Assembly: GCA_001247695.2 (NCBI GenBank)
Contig: LGRX02035398.1
Span: 1 to 64,000 of the forward strand
DNA from: Cymbomonas tetramitiformis
Lineage: Eukaryota > Chlorophyta > Pyramimonadophyceae > Pyramimonadales > Pyramimonadaceae
DNA length: 64,000 nt
Direction: 5' to 3'
The notes under the pieces were generated by a model. The model searched no databases, had not been told where the DNA came from, and saw nothing but the letters and a program-made list of their open reading frames with translations. Positions 44,287 to 56,100 of the stretch are shown one piece after another. The first letter of the stretch is position 1. Each line of letters begins with the position of its first letter. The position numbers were made by a program, and so were the translations under genes.

Positions 44287-47200
44287 ATGACGGCTAATTT
44301 GGACGAAAATATGTTTTCTATTCCTTTCGATGAAGGTTGCGAGATTATCTGCAAACCGTGCCCGGGAATAGTTATTGAAGATTCCATGGAAATAGGGGCT
44401 GACTTTTTCAATCATGAGCCAATTCCAAGCACAGCCCCAAGCGCGAATACGCAATTGGTTCTTTGGAACGCGCCTTTGACGTGTAGATCGGAAGTTAGCT
44501 CTAATTCTTCACGCGTTTCCGGGTCACGCGCTTTGCGCGAAATTGACTTACAAGAGATAAAAAGCAGACTTGATACAGAATTTTCAGAGACAAGTTTGGA
44601 CTTGAGGAATGAAGACCCTCTTGTTTGTTTAAATGGTGAAGTAAACAAGCAGATTGTCGTGCGCAAACCGTACGAATCCGACATACGCAAGAAACAATAT
44701 ACGGGCGTAATTAGTATTAAGCAGCGACGTTTGCAGGCTGACAGTATATCAATGGCAGAAACAATTAAGTGCAATTGCAAGTCGCACTGCTGTCTATCTT
44801 TCTCATCCGCAGATATTCAGTCTTTTCGCGAAAATATTTTCAGTATGTCGCAAAAAGATAGAAAGGAATACTTCATCAAAGACTTGCTAAAAAACAGCTT
44901 TCGATCTGAGGACAAGTTCGACTTCAAATACTTTTTGGGCAAGAAGCAGGTATGTTTTTTTTTGAACTCGTTCATTAGCTAATGAACGGCCTCTGGCCAA
45001 AGCGCGACTCACAATCAGACACTTTGGCTGCGGGAACCGTTCATTAGCTAATGAACGGCCTCTGGCCAAAGCGCGACTCACAATAGACACTTTGGCTGCG
45101 GGAACCGTTCATTAGCTAATGAACGGCCTCTGGCCAAAGCGCGACTCACAATTAGACACTTTGGCTGCGGGAACCGTTCATTAGCTAATGAACGGCCTCT
45201 GGCCAAAGCGCGACTCACAATTAGACACTTTGGCTACGGGAACCGTTCATTAGCTAATGAACGGCCTCTGGCCAAAGCGCGACTCACAATTAGACACTTT
45301 GGCTACGGGAACCGTTCATTAGCTAATGAACGGCCTCTGGCCAAAGCGCGACTCACAATTAGACACTTTGGCTACGGGAACCGTTCATTAGCTAATGAAC
45401 GGCCTCTGGCCAAAGCGCGACTCACAATTAGACACTTTGGCTACGGGAACCGTTCATTAGCTAATGAACGGCCTCTGGCCAAAGCGCGACTCACAATTAG
45501 ACACTTTGGCTGCGGGAACCGTTCATTAGCTAATGAACGGACTCTGGCCAAAGCGAAATTTTTCTTGGACCTTGTGATAGATTGTGTAATGTCATCACAG
45601 GAATGTGGAATATTGTATCATAAATTTCTAAATAAATTTCTTAAAGTACATTCGCGACGCGTTGGTCGAGTTGGTACGGCGCTAGGCTATGAACCTCGCA
45701 CTCGTGGGTTCGATTCCCACTGAGGGTCTAGGTTGCGCAGATTTAAGGCGTGGTTTGGAGAGTGCTGACGAGCATGCGACGGCCGTCCCGCCTGCAGACG
45801 TGCAGTGTTGGGGGTGTCTCCCAAGCGTCTTAAATTGGCATGACCTACCAAAACCCTTATGCATTTTCTAGATAATGTGTTATTAATTTTTGAGTGACGG
45901 TTTTTTTTTGTAACAGGTGTGCTTTAAGTTCTACTATATGGCTTACGGCATCAGCTACGGGTATCTTCACGACTGTCGGACACGCGTGCTCGAGGGCCGA
46001 CACACGTTTGTTCATGGATTGACGTACGAGGAGGACAACCGCAAGATTTCTCTGAAACGCGAGTCGGTCGTCGCCTGGCTCAAGAAATACGCCGACGAAT
46101 ACGGACAACACCAACCTGACAAAGAACCGATTCATCTTTCGGATGGATTGACCATCGAAGAGCTGTGGGACGAGTACAACGAGGGCTTGCAAGAGAATGA
46201 GGAGAGGAAAAAATGCTCTCTCAGTTACTTCTACAAAATATTTGACGAAGATTGCAGGAAGTGGCTCAAGATTCCATCGACGAACCGATTTTCTCAGTGC
46301 GATGTTTGCGCGTCCTTCAAGTTATTGAAGGAAGGCTTAACCAAATCTCAAAAAGGTGAATATTCATGAATAGCTTTGTGATGTGTTTATATGCTTATGT
46401 AATTTGTTCACTGACCCAAATTTGTGTATCTTGCACAGCGCAATACAACGGGCCTCTCAACAAACATCATGCAATCGCACGAGCGGAGCGCCAGAAGTTC
46501 TACAAACATGGTCGTAAAGCGAATATGACCAAGAGCATTACCATGAACAAAACTTGGCATAAGTATGCCTCGGTGATCATCGATGGCATGACGCAGTGGA
46601 CCACCCGACTGCCACACTTTCGACGTATCCCTAAACATCTGGACTCTAAGGACTTCCTTGACGTGCACAACATGGGGAGCATGATCGAGAACGTGGGCCG
46701 CTTTATGGATTTCAACTACGCCAACTTCAAGGACGATGCGAACTTCCTTGTCAACGTTTTGCACCGGGATATCCTCCGCATTCAAGAGCATCGACGCAAC
46801 GGGGACGGGGAAAATTCATACCCGATGCCGGAAGTATTGTATGTACAGCTTGACAATGTGAGCACCAACAAGAGCAAGTTGATGTTGGCATACGCAGCTT
46901 GGCTGGTGCACACGGACGTCTTTCGCAAGGTGAAACTCAACTTTCTGTTGGTGGGACATACGCACGAGAACATTGACCAGATGTTTTCACGCTTCTCCGT
47001 GCGTCTACGACGCAAGCAAGCTTGGACGCTCGACGAGATGATAGAGGTCGCACAAGAATGCTTTACGGATGGTGTAACGTGCGAGCACACCGAGAAGATC
47101 TTCGACTTCAGCTCTTGGTTTGATGGTCACGTCTTCGATTGCCACAATATTTTGGCACAGCAGGCTTTCAAGTTCAAGAAGAACGAGCACGGCGAAGTGG

Positions 47201-48012
47201 GCATGCAGTACAAACAGTATTCCATTTCACCCAAATGGTTACCCGAGACTCCATTGCCAAAGCTTGTTTCTACACCCCCTGTCACGGGGCCTGGATACAT
47301 CAAGCCGATTCCTTTTACCGAAGAAGGCATCGAAAAGCTTGAGCATACCTTACAGGCGTTGAAGGACATTTTGGGCACAAAGCTGACGGAGGTGCACGAA
47401 AAGTTTTGGCGCGAGGATGTCATCGAGAAACAGCGCCACCTAACTGCTGGTGGAGAATGTCAAGCGCCCGCGATACCCTTCCAGCATCCCGAGAAAATCG
47501 CCATCGAGCGCAATACCACCTTGGTTCGACTGATAGAGGCGCCCGCGTTGGCGATAGAAGCTGCCGAGGCTGCCGCCGTCCCCGCTATACCGGTGCGCAT
47601 CCAACGCCGAATTGATCGAGCGCCGATAGAAGTGTACAACGGTAAACGGAAACACCAAGGTCGAGCCCAAAAGCGAGCAGAGCAGTACGTGGACAACGCC
47701 CAGTGGGAGGTCACCTACGGCCAGATGACAGTCGGCAGCTTTGCAGTGGCTCTCGCGGTGGAATCTGAAAACGACAAGTTCGCGTTCCGCGTACAACTGA
47801 AGCGAAGCGAATGGTCGGATCCGTTGTACTTGGTGAAGGTGGAGGCGCGCTATCCGTCAACTCAACAGCTGCTATATCGCTATTTCCAACCCAAAAGCAC
47901 ACCGACACCAAGAAGAAGCACCTCGGCAAGCAGCTTGCGAGTCACCCAGGAGCTTTCGCAGCGCCACCGGGGCACCGACCGTCTACCGAGACTTTCGATA
48001 AGAATGAAATAG
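44287..48012 (+). CDS. Three-exon DDE-type transposase candidate (DUF7869/Sola-like), frameshifted near its end
   Basis: Exons 44,287-44,949, 45,917-46,355 and 46,439-48,012 join in phase at GT-AG sites; 891 residues. Order: Cys-rich cluster IKCNCKSHCCLSF, helical segment FRENIFSMSQKDRKEYF, zinc-knuckle-like FSQCDVCASFK, then three acidic motifs in an RNase-H-like layout. These are SVIIDGMTQW, LYVQLDNVSTNKSKLML and LLVGHTHENIDQMFSRF. The spacing and the LDN...NK and GHTHE.ID words are typical of DUF7869/Sola-like proteins. Near 47,890 an A-run indel shifts the frame. The original C-terminus appears to continue in another frame to 48,218 (KHLGKQLASHPGAFAAPPGH, then an acidic tail). This copy would thus end in unrelated residues, and activity is uncertain. 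Confidence 0.75.
44970..45538. repeat. Nine-copy palindrome array, right (~69-bp period)
   Basis: The same 18-base palindrome as in the left array starts at 44,970, 45,039, 45,107, 45,176, 45,245, 45,314, 45,383, 45,452 and 45,521. The spacer differs: GGCCTCTGGCCAAAGCGCGA onward to CACTTTGGCTACGGGAACC, with an internal TGGCCAAAG/CTTTGGC dyad. The array begins 20 bases after the donor of intron 1 (44,950-45,916) of the transposase gene. Confidence 0.97.
45659..45730 (+). repeat. tRNA-like sequence inside the transposase intron
   Basis: A-box TGGTCGAGTTGG, a D-stem of four pairs, an anticodon-type arm with loop CTATGAA (anticodon AUG) and a perfect T-stem with B-box GGTTCGATTCC. The acceptor strands pair poorly, so it is probably a SINE head or tRNA relic rather than a working tRNA. 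The following ~120 bases to 45,850 could be the SINE body. Confidence 0.5.
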
Positions 48013-48456
48013 TGCTGGCATGGAATGTGGATGCGAATGACCCCGAACGGAGTATACCGAACGAGCAATACGCGCAGATAGTCGTCGCTTTGCTTGCACA
48101 ACAATCCAAACGCACGCGCAAGGACCTAGGTGACTTGAATGAATCGGATGATTCCGATGAAGACGAAGCTTTTGATAATTGCGTAGCGGTAGCGGTAGCA
48201 CCTGAAGTGGACGCGTAAAGCAAGACGAAAAAAAAACATGTAAATAATATGTGTATAACGTGTATATAGATTCTGAGTCAAAAGTTCTGTGTGTTTTCAC
48301 TCCTCCTAGATTTCGAAAAAGTGCATTTGACCTCAATTTTGTACCATAAAAACCATTAAATCTAATGCACAACCTGCACTTGCATGTTCTTGACTGTTAA
48401 AATGCGGCTTTTAAGCCTATCATGAGGTAAATAAGGCAATATCATTTTCACATGAG

Positions 48457-48483
48457 AATATCATTTTCATCGAATAGTGTGTT
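48457..48483 (-). repeat. Right terminal inverted repeat
   Basis: Perfect 27-base reverse complement of the left end. It is followed by CACC, the duplicated target, and LINE ORF1 resumes in frame. Confidence 0.9.
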
Positions 48484-50195
48484 CACCCCACAACTAAAAA
48501 TAGTAGACCTGGACGAGAACATCAAGGAAGTGCTCAAGTACCTGAGGTACCTGAACGCCCTTCTCTTTGACGTGTCCGACTCGCCGGAGAACATAGTATA
48601 CGACCTCCGACACACGCACATCTGGCTCAACAGTGCAGGCAGGGTCAGGCAGATCGACCTCGCCTTCCAAAACAGACCCTTGGCAGCCTTTGTGCTGTTT
48701 AACCCGATCTTTCGGCTCCCGCTGCACGTGGTGCCACAGGCGCATCAAACCTGCACCAGGGAGCAGCCAGTGCTCCCGTGCATCTACATATGGTCCCCGT
48801 GGGCGCCGGTCGAGGGGCCGACAGCGGGACGCAGCGTCCTGGTCTACGGGCCACGGCTCAAGGGAAAACCCATAGAGGAAGTCTCGAACATCCTAGCGAC
48901 CTCCGTCATCGAAAGAAAGGAGGCAAGACACGAGCTGGGACACCTTGTCGACAGAATCCGAAAAGGTACGGTGAGGGAATCCCCGGAAGACGCGGCCCTC
49001 AGGGAGGTGCTGCTGCTGGAAGCGGTCTCACCGGCAGCAGCGGAGCTCATCGTACAACATCCATACCCCTGGGGTGTGGCTACGACCACCTGCTGGCTAC
49101 CCAGCAAGGAGGTCAGCGACGAGGTCGCAGCCGGGGAAGTGGCCATCGTCGACAGGAAACAGGTGCTGCACGACCATCATCGAGGCCACATCGTGCAGGC
49201 CATCGTGGAGCACATAGAGAAACTGACTGCCAACACCACCGCCCTCAAGGACACCGAAAACATCTTTGACTTCCACGTGCCGTCCCGGCAGTGGGCGCCT
49301 TCGACGCCTGGGGACCCATCGTCCCTACTACAATGGAAGCGCAACGGTGGTGGGTACACCATCAACTACTACGCCATACTTACGGAGAAGGCGTACGACG
49401 CGATCGCCAAGGCGGGAAAGCAGACGGTGAGAGTACTGGCAGGGGTTGACGACTCTGGCCGCCGCATCTCCACCTCGATCACAGTAGAGGTGGGGAGGTG
49501 GAGCGCCCAAGGTGCGGGCACCATACAACGTCAAACCCCACGGGCAGCACGCGGCAGGGAGGCACGTGGGGGGAGAATCGACCAGATAGCCGAGGAGGTG
49601 GCCTCCCAGTTCATCAACAAAGTGGGGTCGAAGGCCGACGAGGTCTTCCAGCAGGCCGTGGCCACCAACAAGCAGCCCACCCCCGAGACCAAGAAGCTGC
49701 TCAAAAACATCAACAAGCAACTGGAAAGGTTCAACGAGTCCAAGCCCGTCACACTGGACGAACTCCGTGACTTACACAAGGAGCAAGAGCGCAACGCCGG
49801 GGTGCGCCATACAGAGATCACGCAAGAGGTACGGGGCTTCCATAAAACATACCAGGAAACCGGTGGTGCTATGGTGAACACCCTCACGGCACTCACCGAT
49901 CGACTGACAGGTGACGGAAAACACCAGGCACCGGATCAACCGCTTCACTTCACAAAAAGACCGGCACCACAGACCGCGGAGGAGGACGACCAATACCGGG
50001 GCATCCCCTACCGTGGCAAAAAACCCGATCCCAAGAGGAACCAGCCCCCACCAAAGAGACCGGCAATCAGCACGGAGGGCCGGGCGATCGACGCTGAGCC
50101 ACCGGCGAAACGGAGGGCGCAAGGGGGCGCACAGGCAGCAGCACAAGTGGGGGCACAATCTGAGAGCCCCCGACCCGCCCCGCCAGTCACTAGAA
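48484..50195 (+). pseudogene. LINE ORF1, 3' part
   Basis: Continues the frame of 38,678-39,571. Contains LDENIKEVLKYLRYLNALLF, GRSVLVYGPRLKGKPIEEVS and a helical region (~49,560-49,900: IDQIAEEVASQFINK, KKLLKNINKQLERFN), then a Lys/Arg/Pro-rich tail. No named domain is recognised; a nucleic-acid-binding ORF1 role is inferred from position before a LINE endonuclease/RT ORF. The frame stays open to 51,535, but a strong donor-like site AAAG|GTGAGAAA at 50,195-50,196 and the change to repeat-like sequence suggest that the coding part ends near there. Confidence 0.65.
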
Positions 50196-50814
50196 AGGTG
50201 AGAAATCATACAACCCCCTGCCCTGCTGACCAACTCACATCACAGGCCACCACACCCTGCCAGTGGGATCACACCCCCACTGCACTGACAAACAACATCT
50301 GTGTCGCAGAGGACCAAGGAGGCAGCAGGACTACAAGACAGAGTGGCCTAACAGTGCCAGCCACAGGGCCCCATCGCAAGAGGAGAGATAGGGAAAGCAG
50401 ACCCAATATAATTAGCCTGAACTTACAAACCATGGTAATATTTATGTTGTCTCTAACTGCCAATGCAACTGCCACTGACAAGCACCGTGAATACATGCAC
50501 CCAACATGCATTTCCTGCATTAACCATACCGGGGGACCGAGCATGAACCATACACCGTACGAACGAAAACTGTCAATTCACTATAATAACTCACAACAAA
50601 CTAACCAAAAACTGATAACAACACCTCGACCAACAAAGAGTTCATACCACTCTTGGGTTCACCCTGATGACACACCAACCAATTGGAATAATGCTGCCTC
50701 ACAATACCCACACTCACACGCCAGTGGCAAGCAAAACAAAAAGCACCAAATGGACAGCAGATGCGGGTACACACCAGTGATTACGAAGGCCCTACCCAAA
50801 CAATTCAGCCAAAG

Positions 50815-51760
50815 ACGGGCAACATTACCACCCAACTGGCTAAACCATAAGTGTACAAATAACACAAATAACCCTACAATAACCCTAAGCAAAAAAGATA
50901 CAAATGACAGTATACAGCCCAAATTACTGGGAATAAAACTGAAAAACCTCGGGGGACGGCTCAGGGGGGTGGAAGGACAGTATACACAAAATACAAGAGC
51001 AAACTTCCAATGGTCGACCACAAGCGAAATCCTAAAAATGCTCCACGTTAAAATCGGAAAAACCGGAGAACATATTGAAACCCAGCAAAAATTTTGCACC
51101 ACCACGGGACAACAAAATAAAAACACAGCCCACCTTGGGAATACCATTAGGGGCGTTACAGCAAGCGATTTGGGGCAATGTAACGCTGTAACCATAAACC
51201 CAAAAAATGGACTGCATAGACACGAGAAGGGCAGAGCAGCAGCAACCCAATGTGAGCACCCCCACCAGTTGACAGTAGCATTACCACCCACCCGACTAAC
51301 CCATGAATGTCCAAATAACACAAACAACCCTATAATAACCCTAGGCAAAAAAGACACAAATGACCTTACACAGCCCAAACTACTGGGAATGAAGCCAAAA
51401 AACTCTAGGAGACGACTCATGGGGGCGGAAGGGCAATGCACACAAAATATGAGAGCAAAATTCCAAAAGTCGACCACGAGCGAATTCCTAAAAATGCTCT
51501 ACGTTAAAATCAGAAAAACTGGAAAAACATGTTGAAACCCAGAAAATTTTTAGCACAACCATGGGACAACAAACTAAAAACACAACTCACTCTGGGAATA
51601 ACATTAGGGGTGTTACAGCAGGCGATTTAGGGCAATGTAACGCTGTAACCATAAACCCAAAAAATAGACTACACAGCTGCACGAAGTGCGGAGCAGCAGC
51701 AACTCAATGTGAACACCCCCACCGACCAACGGTAACATTACCACCCACCCGACTGATACG
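50815..51760 (+). repeat. Tandem ~450-470-bp repeats between LINE ORF1 and ORF2
   Basis: The block beginning with CATTACCACCCA recurs near 50,823, 51,289 and 51,735, giving two full diverged units and the start of a third. Shared words include GGGGCAATGTAACGCTGTAA and ATGCTC.ACGTTAAAATC. The long open frames across them are low-complexity; the block may be intronic or untranslated spacer. Confidence 0.8.
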
Positions 51761-52154
51761 GAGCAACCAAGACATTGCCAGGCCCCTGCAGAACGCCGCA
51801 CTCGCCCTGACCCCAATACTCACCATGCTGTTACTTACCATAGTACCAAGAAGAAAAGCGCCTGGTCGCACGAGGAAAACAAACAACATTGAACCCAACA
51901 GCATAACGCGTAAAAGGAGGAACAGGAGGAAATGGACCAAGGCGAGGAATGCAACGAAATGGAGGGCACAACCACCTCCCGGCCAGAAATTGCTCAGAAT
52001 AATTTACCGAAATGGTAAACCCATGTTCATTAGAACAAGGAACCCCGAATGTGCGGTAACTGCAATACCAGAGGGCACCCCAACCAAGAGCAAGCAGCTG
52101 ATGAGGGGAGTTGAGCAAAGAATGAGGTAGAGAGCCAGCCGCTGCAAGAAGAGC

Positions 52155-55100
52155 ATGGCAGGTGGGGGAAGCCAGGACCACACGGGAATGCACCCACACA
52201 ACACCACCACAAAAGGACTGTTCGAAAGAAAGGGCCGACTGAACATGTTCCAAATGCAACATGCCCACTCACTATATGAGAATGACCCAATGCCCCCTCT
52301 GGTGGTAGCCTCAATGAGGGAAACACTGAAACCAGGGAACACCAAAGAGCCACACACTACGAAGGCACTACAGCTACTCAAGAACCTCCAGAGCTTCTGC
52401 ATACCGGTATGCGATGGCAAGCACTGGAGAGTAGTGCTGGCGGGACCGGACAAAGCAAACGACAAACTTAAGCTCTGGATATATGATTCCTTGAATGGTA
52501 AAACTAAAGCAACGCTACGTAACACAAAGAGGCTTACAACAGAAATGACCAACTGGGCAGAACACCTCACAAGGAAACTAAGCAGACACGTAACAGTGGA
52601 ACTAATGAACGTGGGCAACCAAAGCGCACAAGACCACTACAGCTGTGGGGTATGGGCCCTGATGGCCACCAAAGCATGGATGCACTTCCAGGAAACATGC
52701 CCAGAGGGACACTGGCCCACCCACTTCAATGAGGCGGTCAGCAAATGGGGAACCACCAACAGGGCAGCGGTTGATGCCTACAGGAAGTCGATACAACACC
52801 CAGTGAAGAAAAGGATAACTGCCGCCGAGGGACAAAAGCAAACGCCAGGGGACAGTCAGCAAGTGACAGGGGCCAGGGAACCCACTGATGGCCCACACCC
52901 AAACCCGCAAGCCGAGGCACAACCGCCACGAACCCAGGAGGGGGGGCACAGAGAACACACAAAGCAACAGGGACTATGGAAATGGCTCCATAGACTGACC
53001 CCCACGAACCAGACAAGGGACAATGAGCAAACGCTCGGTGAGCAGGGAACGATGGAAACCCACTCGGACGAGGGGGGGGAAGAGGCAAGCGATGAACCCA
53101 CTACACAATGGGAGAAATTCGAAGACACACAACAGGAGGCACCGGAAACAAACCAAGACCCCCGAAAACACCAGCCCCCCCTCACAGAACCAAAAAAGGG
53201 GGATATATGGGAAGACCGCCTACACATGCTCACATGGAACATAGCGGGACAAAGTGACGCCTGCCTCGACCTAGCAGAGGTAGTCAGGAAAAGACACCAG
53301 AACCAACTGGGTCTGCAAGTGATGGTGCTCACGGAAGTGAAGCATGCACACGACAGTGTGATGAGGAAATTCAGAGACCTGCAGTACACTGCAATAGGCA
53401 CCAAAACAGAGGCGAAAGAAGCAGACGGTACTACAGAGCAGCCAGTGAAAGGAGGAGTAGCCATACTCCTTAGCAGCCCCTACGGCCACGCTCACAACCA
53501 CCATGTTGTCCCAGCGAGGCACCTGGAGGGGTACTTGCTCCATGTGGTGTTACACCTGCCCGGGGAAGTAATGTACCATGTGCTGGGCATTTACAACCCA
53601 CCGGGAGCAGAGGAGGGGAAAACCAGAGACAAAATACTAAAGTACACAGCCAACCTGTTCCGAAGAACAGCGGAAAAACCGAACGAGCATGTCATTGTTG
53701 GAGGAGACCTCAATGCAAGCAACACCAGCATAGGCAAGGGGGTAACGAAAACCGACAGACAATGGAAGAAGCTCGCGGAAGAGTTGAACCTCCATAATGT
53801 AGGTCCAACGATTAATACCACGCTGAACTGGGCAGAAAACAGAAACATTGACAGATGGCTAGCACCGATGGACAAACGGGCCCAATACGAGAAGGGAAGC
53901 ACCGCACACCTCACTCAACAGCACACGAGTGACCATGAGATGGTAAGCCTTGCGACCCTTCGGCTAGACAGCATAGACACCCATGAACCATACGTGGACC
54001 AAGACCCCCACCCAGGGCAAGTAAAACTGAACACGCCCCTGAGCAAAGCCCACAGGGAAACCCTCCAAAGCGTCCTCCTCAGAACACACGACTATGCCAG
54101 GACTGCTAAGCTGAAAGGCATGACAGAGATAGCCGCCCAATGTAGGGAAGAAGGCAACAAGCAGGTGGCACATGCCACCATAGACAGAGCAGGAGAGGCA
54201 GTGCTGAGTATACTCAATAGAGCAAACAATTGCGCGCTGAAGGACGAGGAACTACCAACGGCGATAACTGGGAGAACCTCCACCCATGGGGCAACGGACC
54301 TGCTAATGAGCAAAAAGGACAGAAAAGAAAGAGATGCCGCGATACTCAAAATGCGGATGCACAAGAAAACCAAACGACAACTACGAAACCCACACACGGA
54401 ACACGCAACTCTCCGGCACCTGAAGGAAGGAGAAACAAACGAGGCCCGACAAACAGGGACAATGCAGACACAAAGGAATGGGTTTCGTGGCTCACTGAAG
54501 AGGCCAAAAAAGAAAGGTCGGCTGCACACAAGGTGGTCAAACAGCACTGGAAGCGAGCCAAACAAAGGCATAATGACAAAACAGTAAAAGAATACTGGAA
54601 CAACCAGAAACGATACCACAAAAGGATTTATGCCAAGGCCCAAGAAACAGGCCATGCCCCGACGGCGAATATACAGGCCTTACAGGACAGGGAGGGCAAC
54701 CTAGCTGTAGGCCACAAGAACATTGCAAACGCACTAGTGGACCACATGGCCCACTCGGCACCATACAGGATGGAACACCGTAGCCTACCCGACCTAGCAC
54801 CCCCACCATGGGAAGACCCAACCCACAAGGAGCGACTCATAAAGGCACCAAGACCGGACCCCAAGGGACTGGACCTCACGATAAGTAGACAGGGCTACAG
54901 CAAGGCAGTACACACCCTAAACAACAACAAAGCACCAGGCCCCACCAGAACCCCTAACGAAATTCTCAAGTACATGCCAGAGGACTTCCACGATGCCTTG
55001 CATGCGCTCATGCTGGAGATGTGGAACAGCAAACACGTCCCCCTCACCTGGAAGAGAGGGACATTCTGCTTTCACCACAAGAAAGGAGATGTCACCCTAC

Positions 55101-56100
55101 AGCAAAACTATAGGCCCATAGCCTTACTGGAGGGAGTATTCAAACTATACACCTCGCAAATAGCAAACATGCTCTCCACGTTCTGCGAAACACAGGGGAT
55201 ACTAGCCCAGGCACAAGAAGGCTCCAGAGAGAAAAGGAACACACTCAGACAACTCACCAGAGTGACCAACGCAATAGAGGATGCAAATGTCTCCGGACGG
55301 GAACTGCATGGCCTGTATGTAGACTTCGAAAATGCATATGGCTCAGTGGACCACAACAAGCTACTACATACAATGCAGTACCTTGGAATACCTGAAGAAC
55401 TTACACAAGTAGTGCGAGATGTCCTAGGTACACAAAGTCATGACACCATGTCAATGTACACCAGAGTAGGAGGGGAAACCTCTCACGAAATGGTCCAGGT
55501 GCAAAGAGGTCTCCTCCAAGGAGACAGCATGAGCCCCCTCCTCTTCATAATATACCAGGAACCGCTGTTAAGATGGCTGGAGGTGGGGGAGCACGGGTAC
55601 CAACACAAACACGCAGCCGAACAGGAAAGACTGGGCCCCCTCAGGACGACAGCAGGGGCGTTCGTCGACGACCTGCTCATACTATGCCCCACGATTTTCC
55701 ACATGCGAGCCCAGCTACACAAGCTAGAGGCATTCTCACAATGGAGTGAACTCAAAGTTAACCTTACCAAGTCAGCCATAACCGGTATAAAAAATGGAGT
55801 TTCCATACCTGAACAACTCCATAAGGACCTCAAAACGGTTGGGGTGGATGGTAAGCTGAGCCACTTCAAAATACTCAAACCGGACGACACATACAAGTAC
55901 CTAGGAGTACTACTGGCATTCACAGGCAGATGGGACAAGGAGAAGGAAGCTGCCAGGGAGGAAATGAACCATAGGATACAAGCACTACTGCGCTCGCCGC
56001 TGACGCCAGACCAAAAAGAGTACTCCCTCCACTCTGCAATACTGGGAAAGTTCAGGTATGGACTGCACTTAGGCCTCTACACCGCGGGTGAAATAGATGG
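52155..56100 (+). pseudogene. LINE ORF2: Ulp1-type protease, AP endonuclease and reverse transcriptase, frameshifted and 3'-truncated
   Basis: The first frame (52,155-~54,400) starts with a C48/Ulp1-like cysteine protease: KHWRVVLAGP (His ~90), LWIYDSLNG (Asp) and DHYSCGVWALM (Cys ~161). Next is an AP-like endonuclease: LTWNIAG (~358), MVLTEVK, VIVGGDLNAS (~516), NIDRWLAP and TSDHEMV (~592). Coding then switches frame around 54,390-54,450. The second frame carries RT: NYRPIALLEGVFKLYT, LHGLYVDFENAYGSVDH, QRGLLQGDSMSPLLF and AFVDDLLIL. RT similarity ends at YGLHLGLYTAGEID near 56,095, where unrelated TTTTTGTCGC sequence begins, so the thumb and 3' UTR are lost. Ulp1-like proteases are known in a few LINE clades such as NeSL, usually with a restriction-like endonuclease rather than an AP type. 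Confidence 0.82.

Larger units (their letters stand above)
39572..48483. mobile_element. 8.9-kb TIR transposon with methyltransferase-like and DDE-transposase-like genes
   Basis: The ends are perfect 27-bp inverted repeats (39,572-39,598 and 48,457-48,483; outer bases AACACACTATTCGATGAAAA). CACC flanks both sides (39,568-39,571 and 48,484-48,487), a 4-bp target duplication. Removing the element plus one CACC restores a continuous LINE ORF1 frame, which independently fixes both borders. Inside are two divergent spliced genes sharing a ~325-bp promoter region, each with a palindrome array in its first or facing intron. Sola-superfamily DNA transposons make 4-bp duplications and have transposases resembling the right-hand gene; assignment to that superfamily is inference. 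Confidence 0.87.

Noticed and set aside
42811..45538. CRISPR-like look of regularly spaced 18-bp repeats
   Set aside because: Spacers within each array are nearly identical, the repeats are palindromes in eukaryotic introns, and no Cas-like gene is near.
54390..54450. Programmed frameshift between LINE endonuclease and RT
   Set aside because: No slippery site with a following stem was recognised and the copy is already truncated; a decay indel is simpler.
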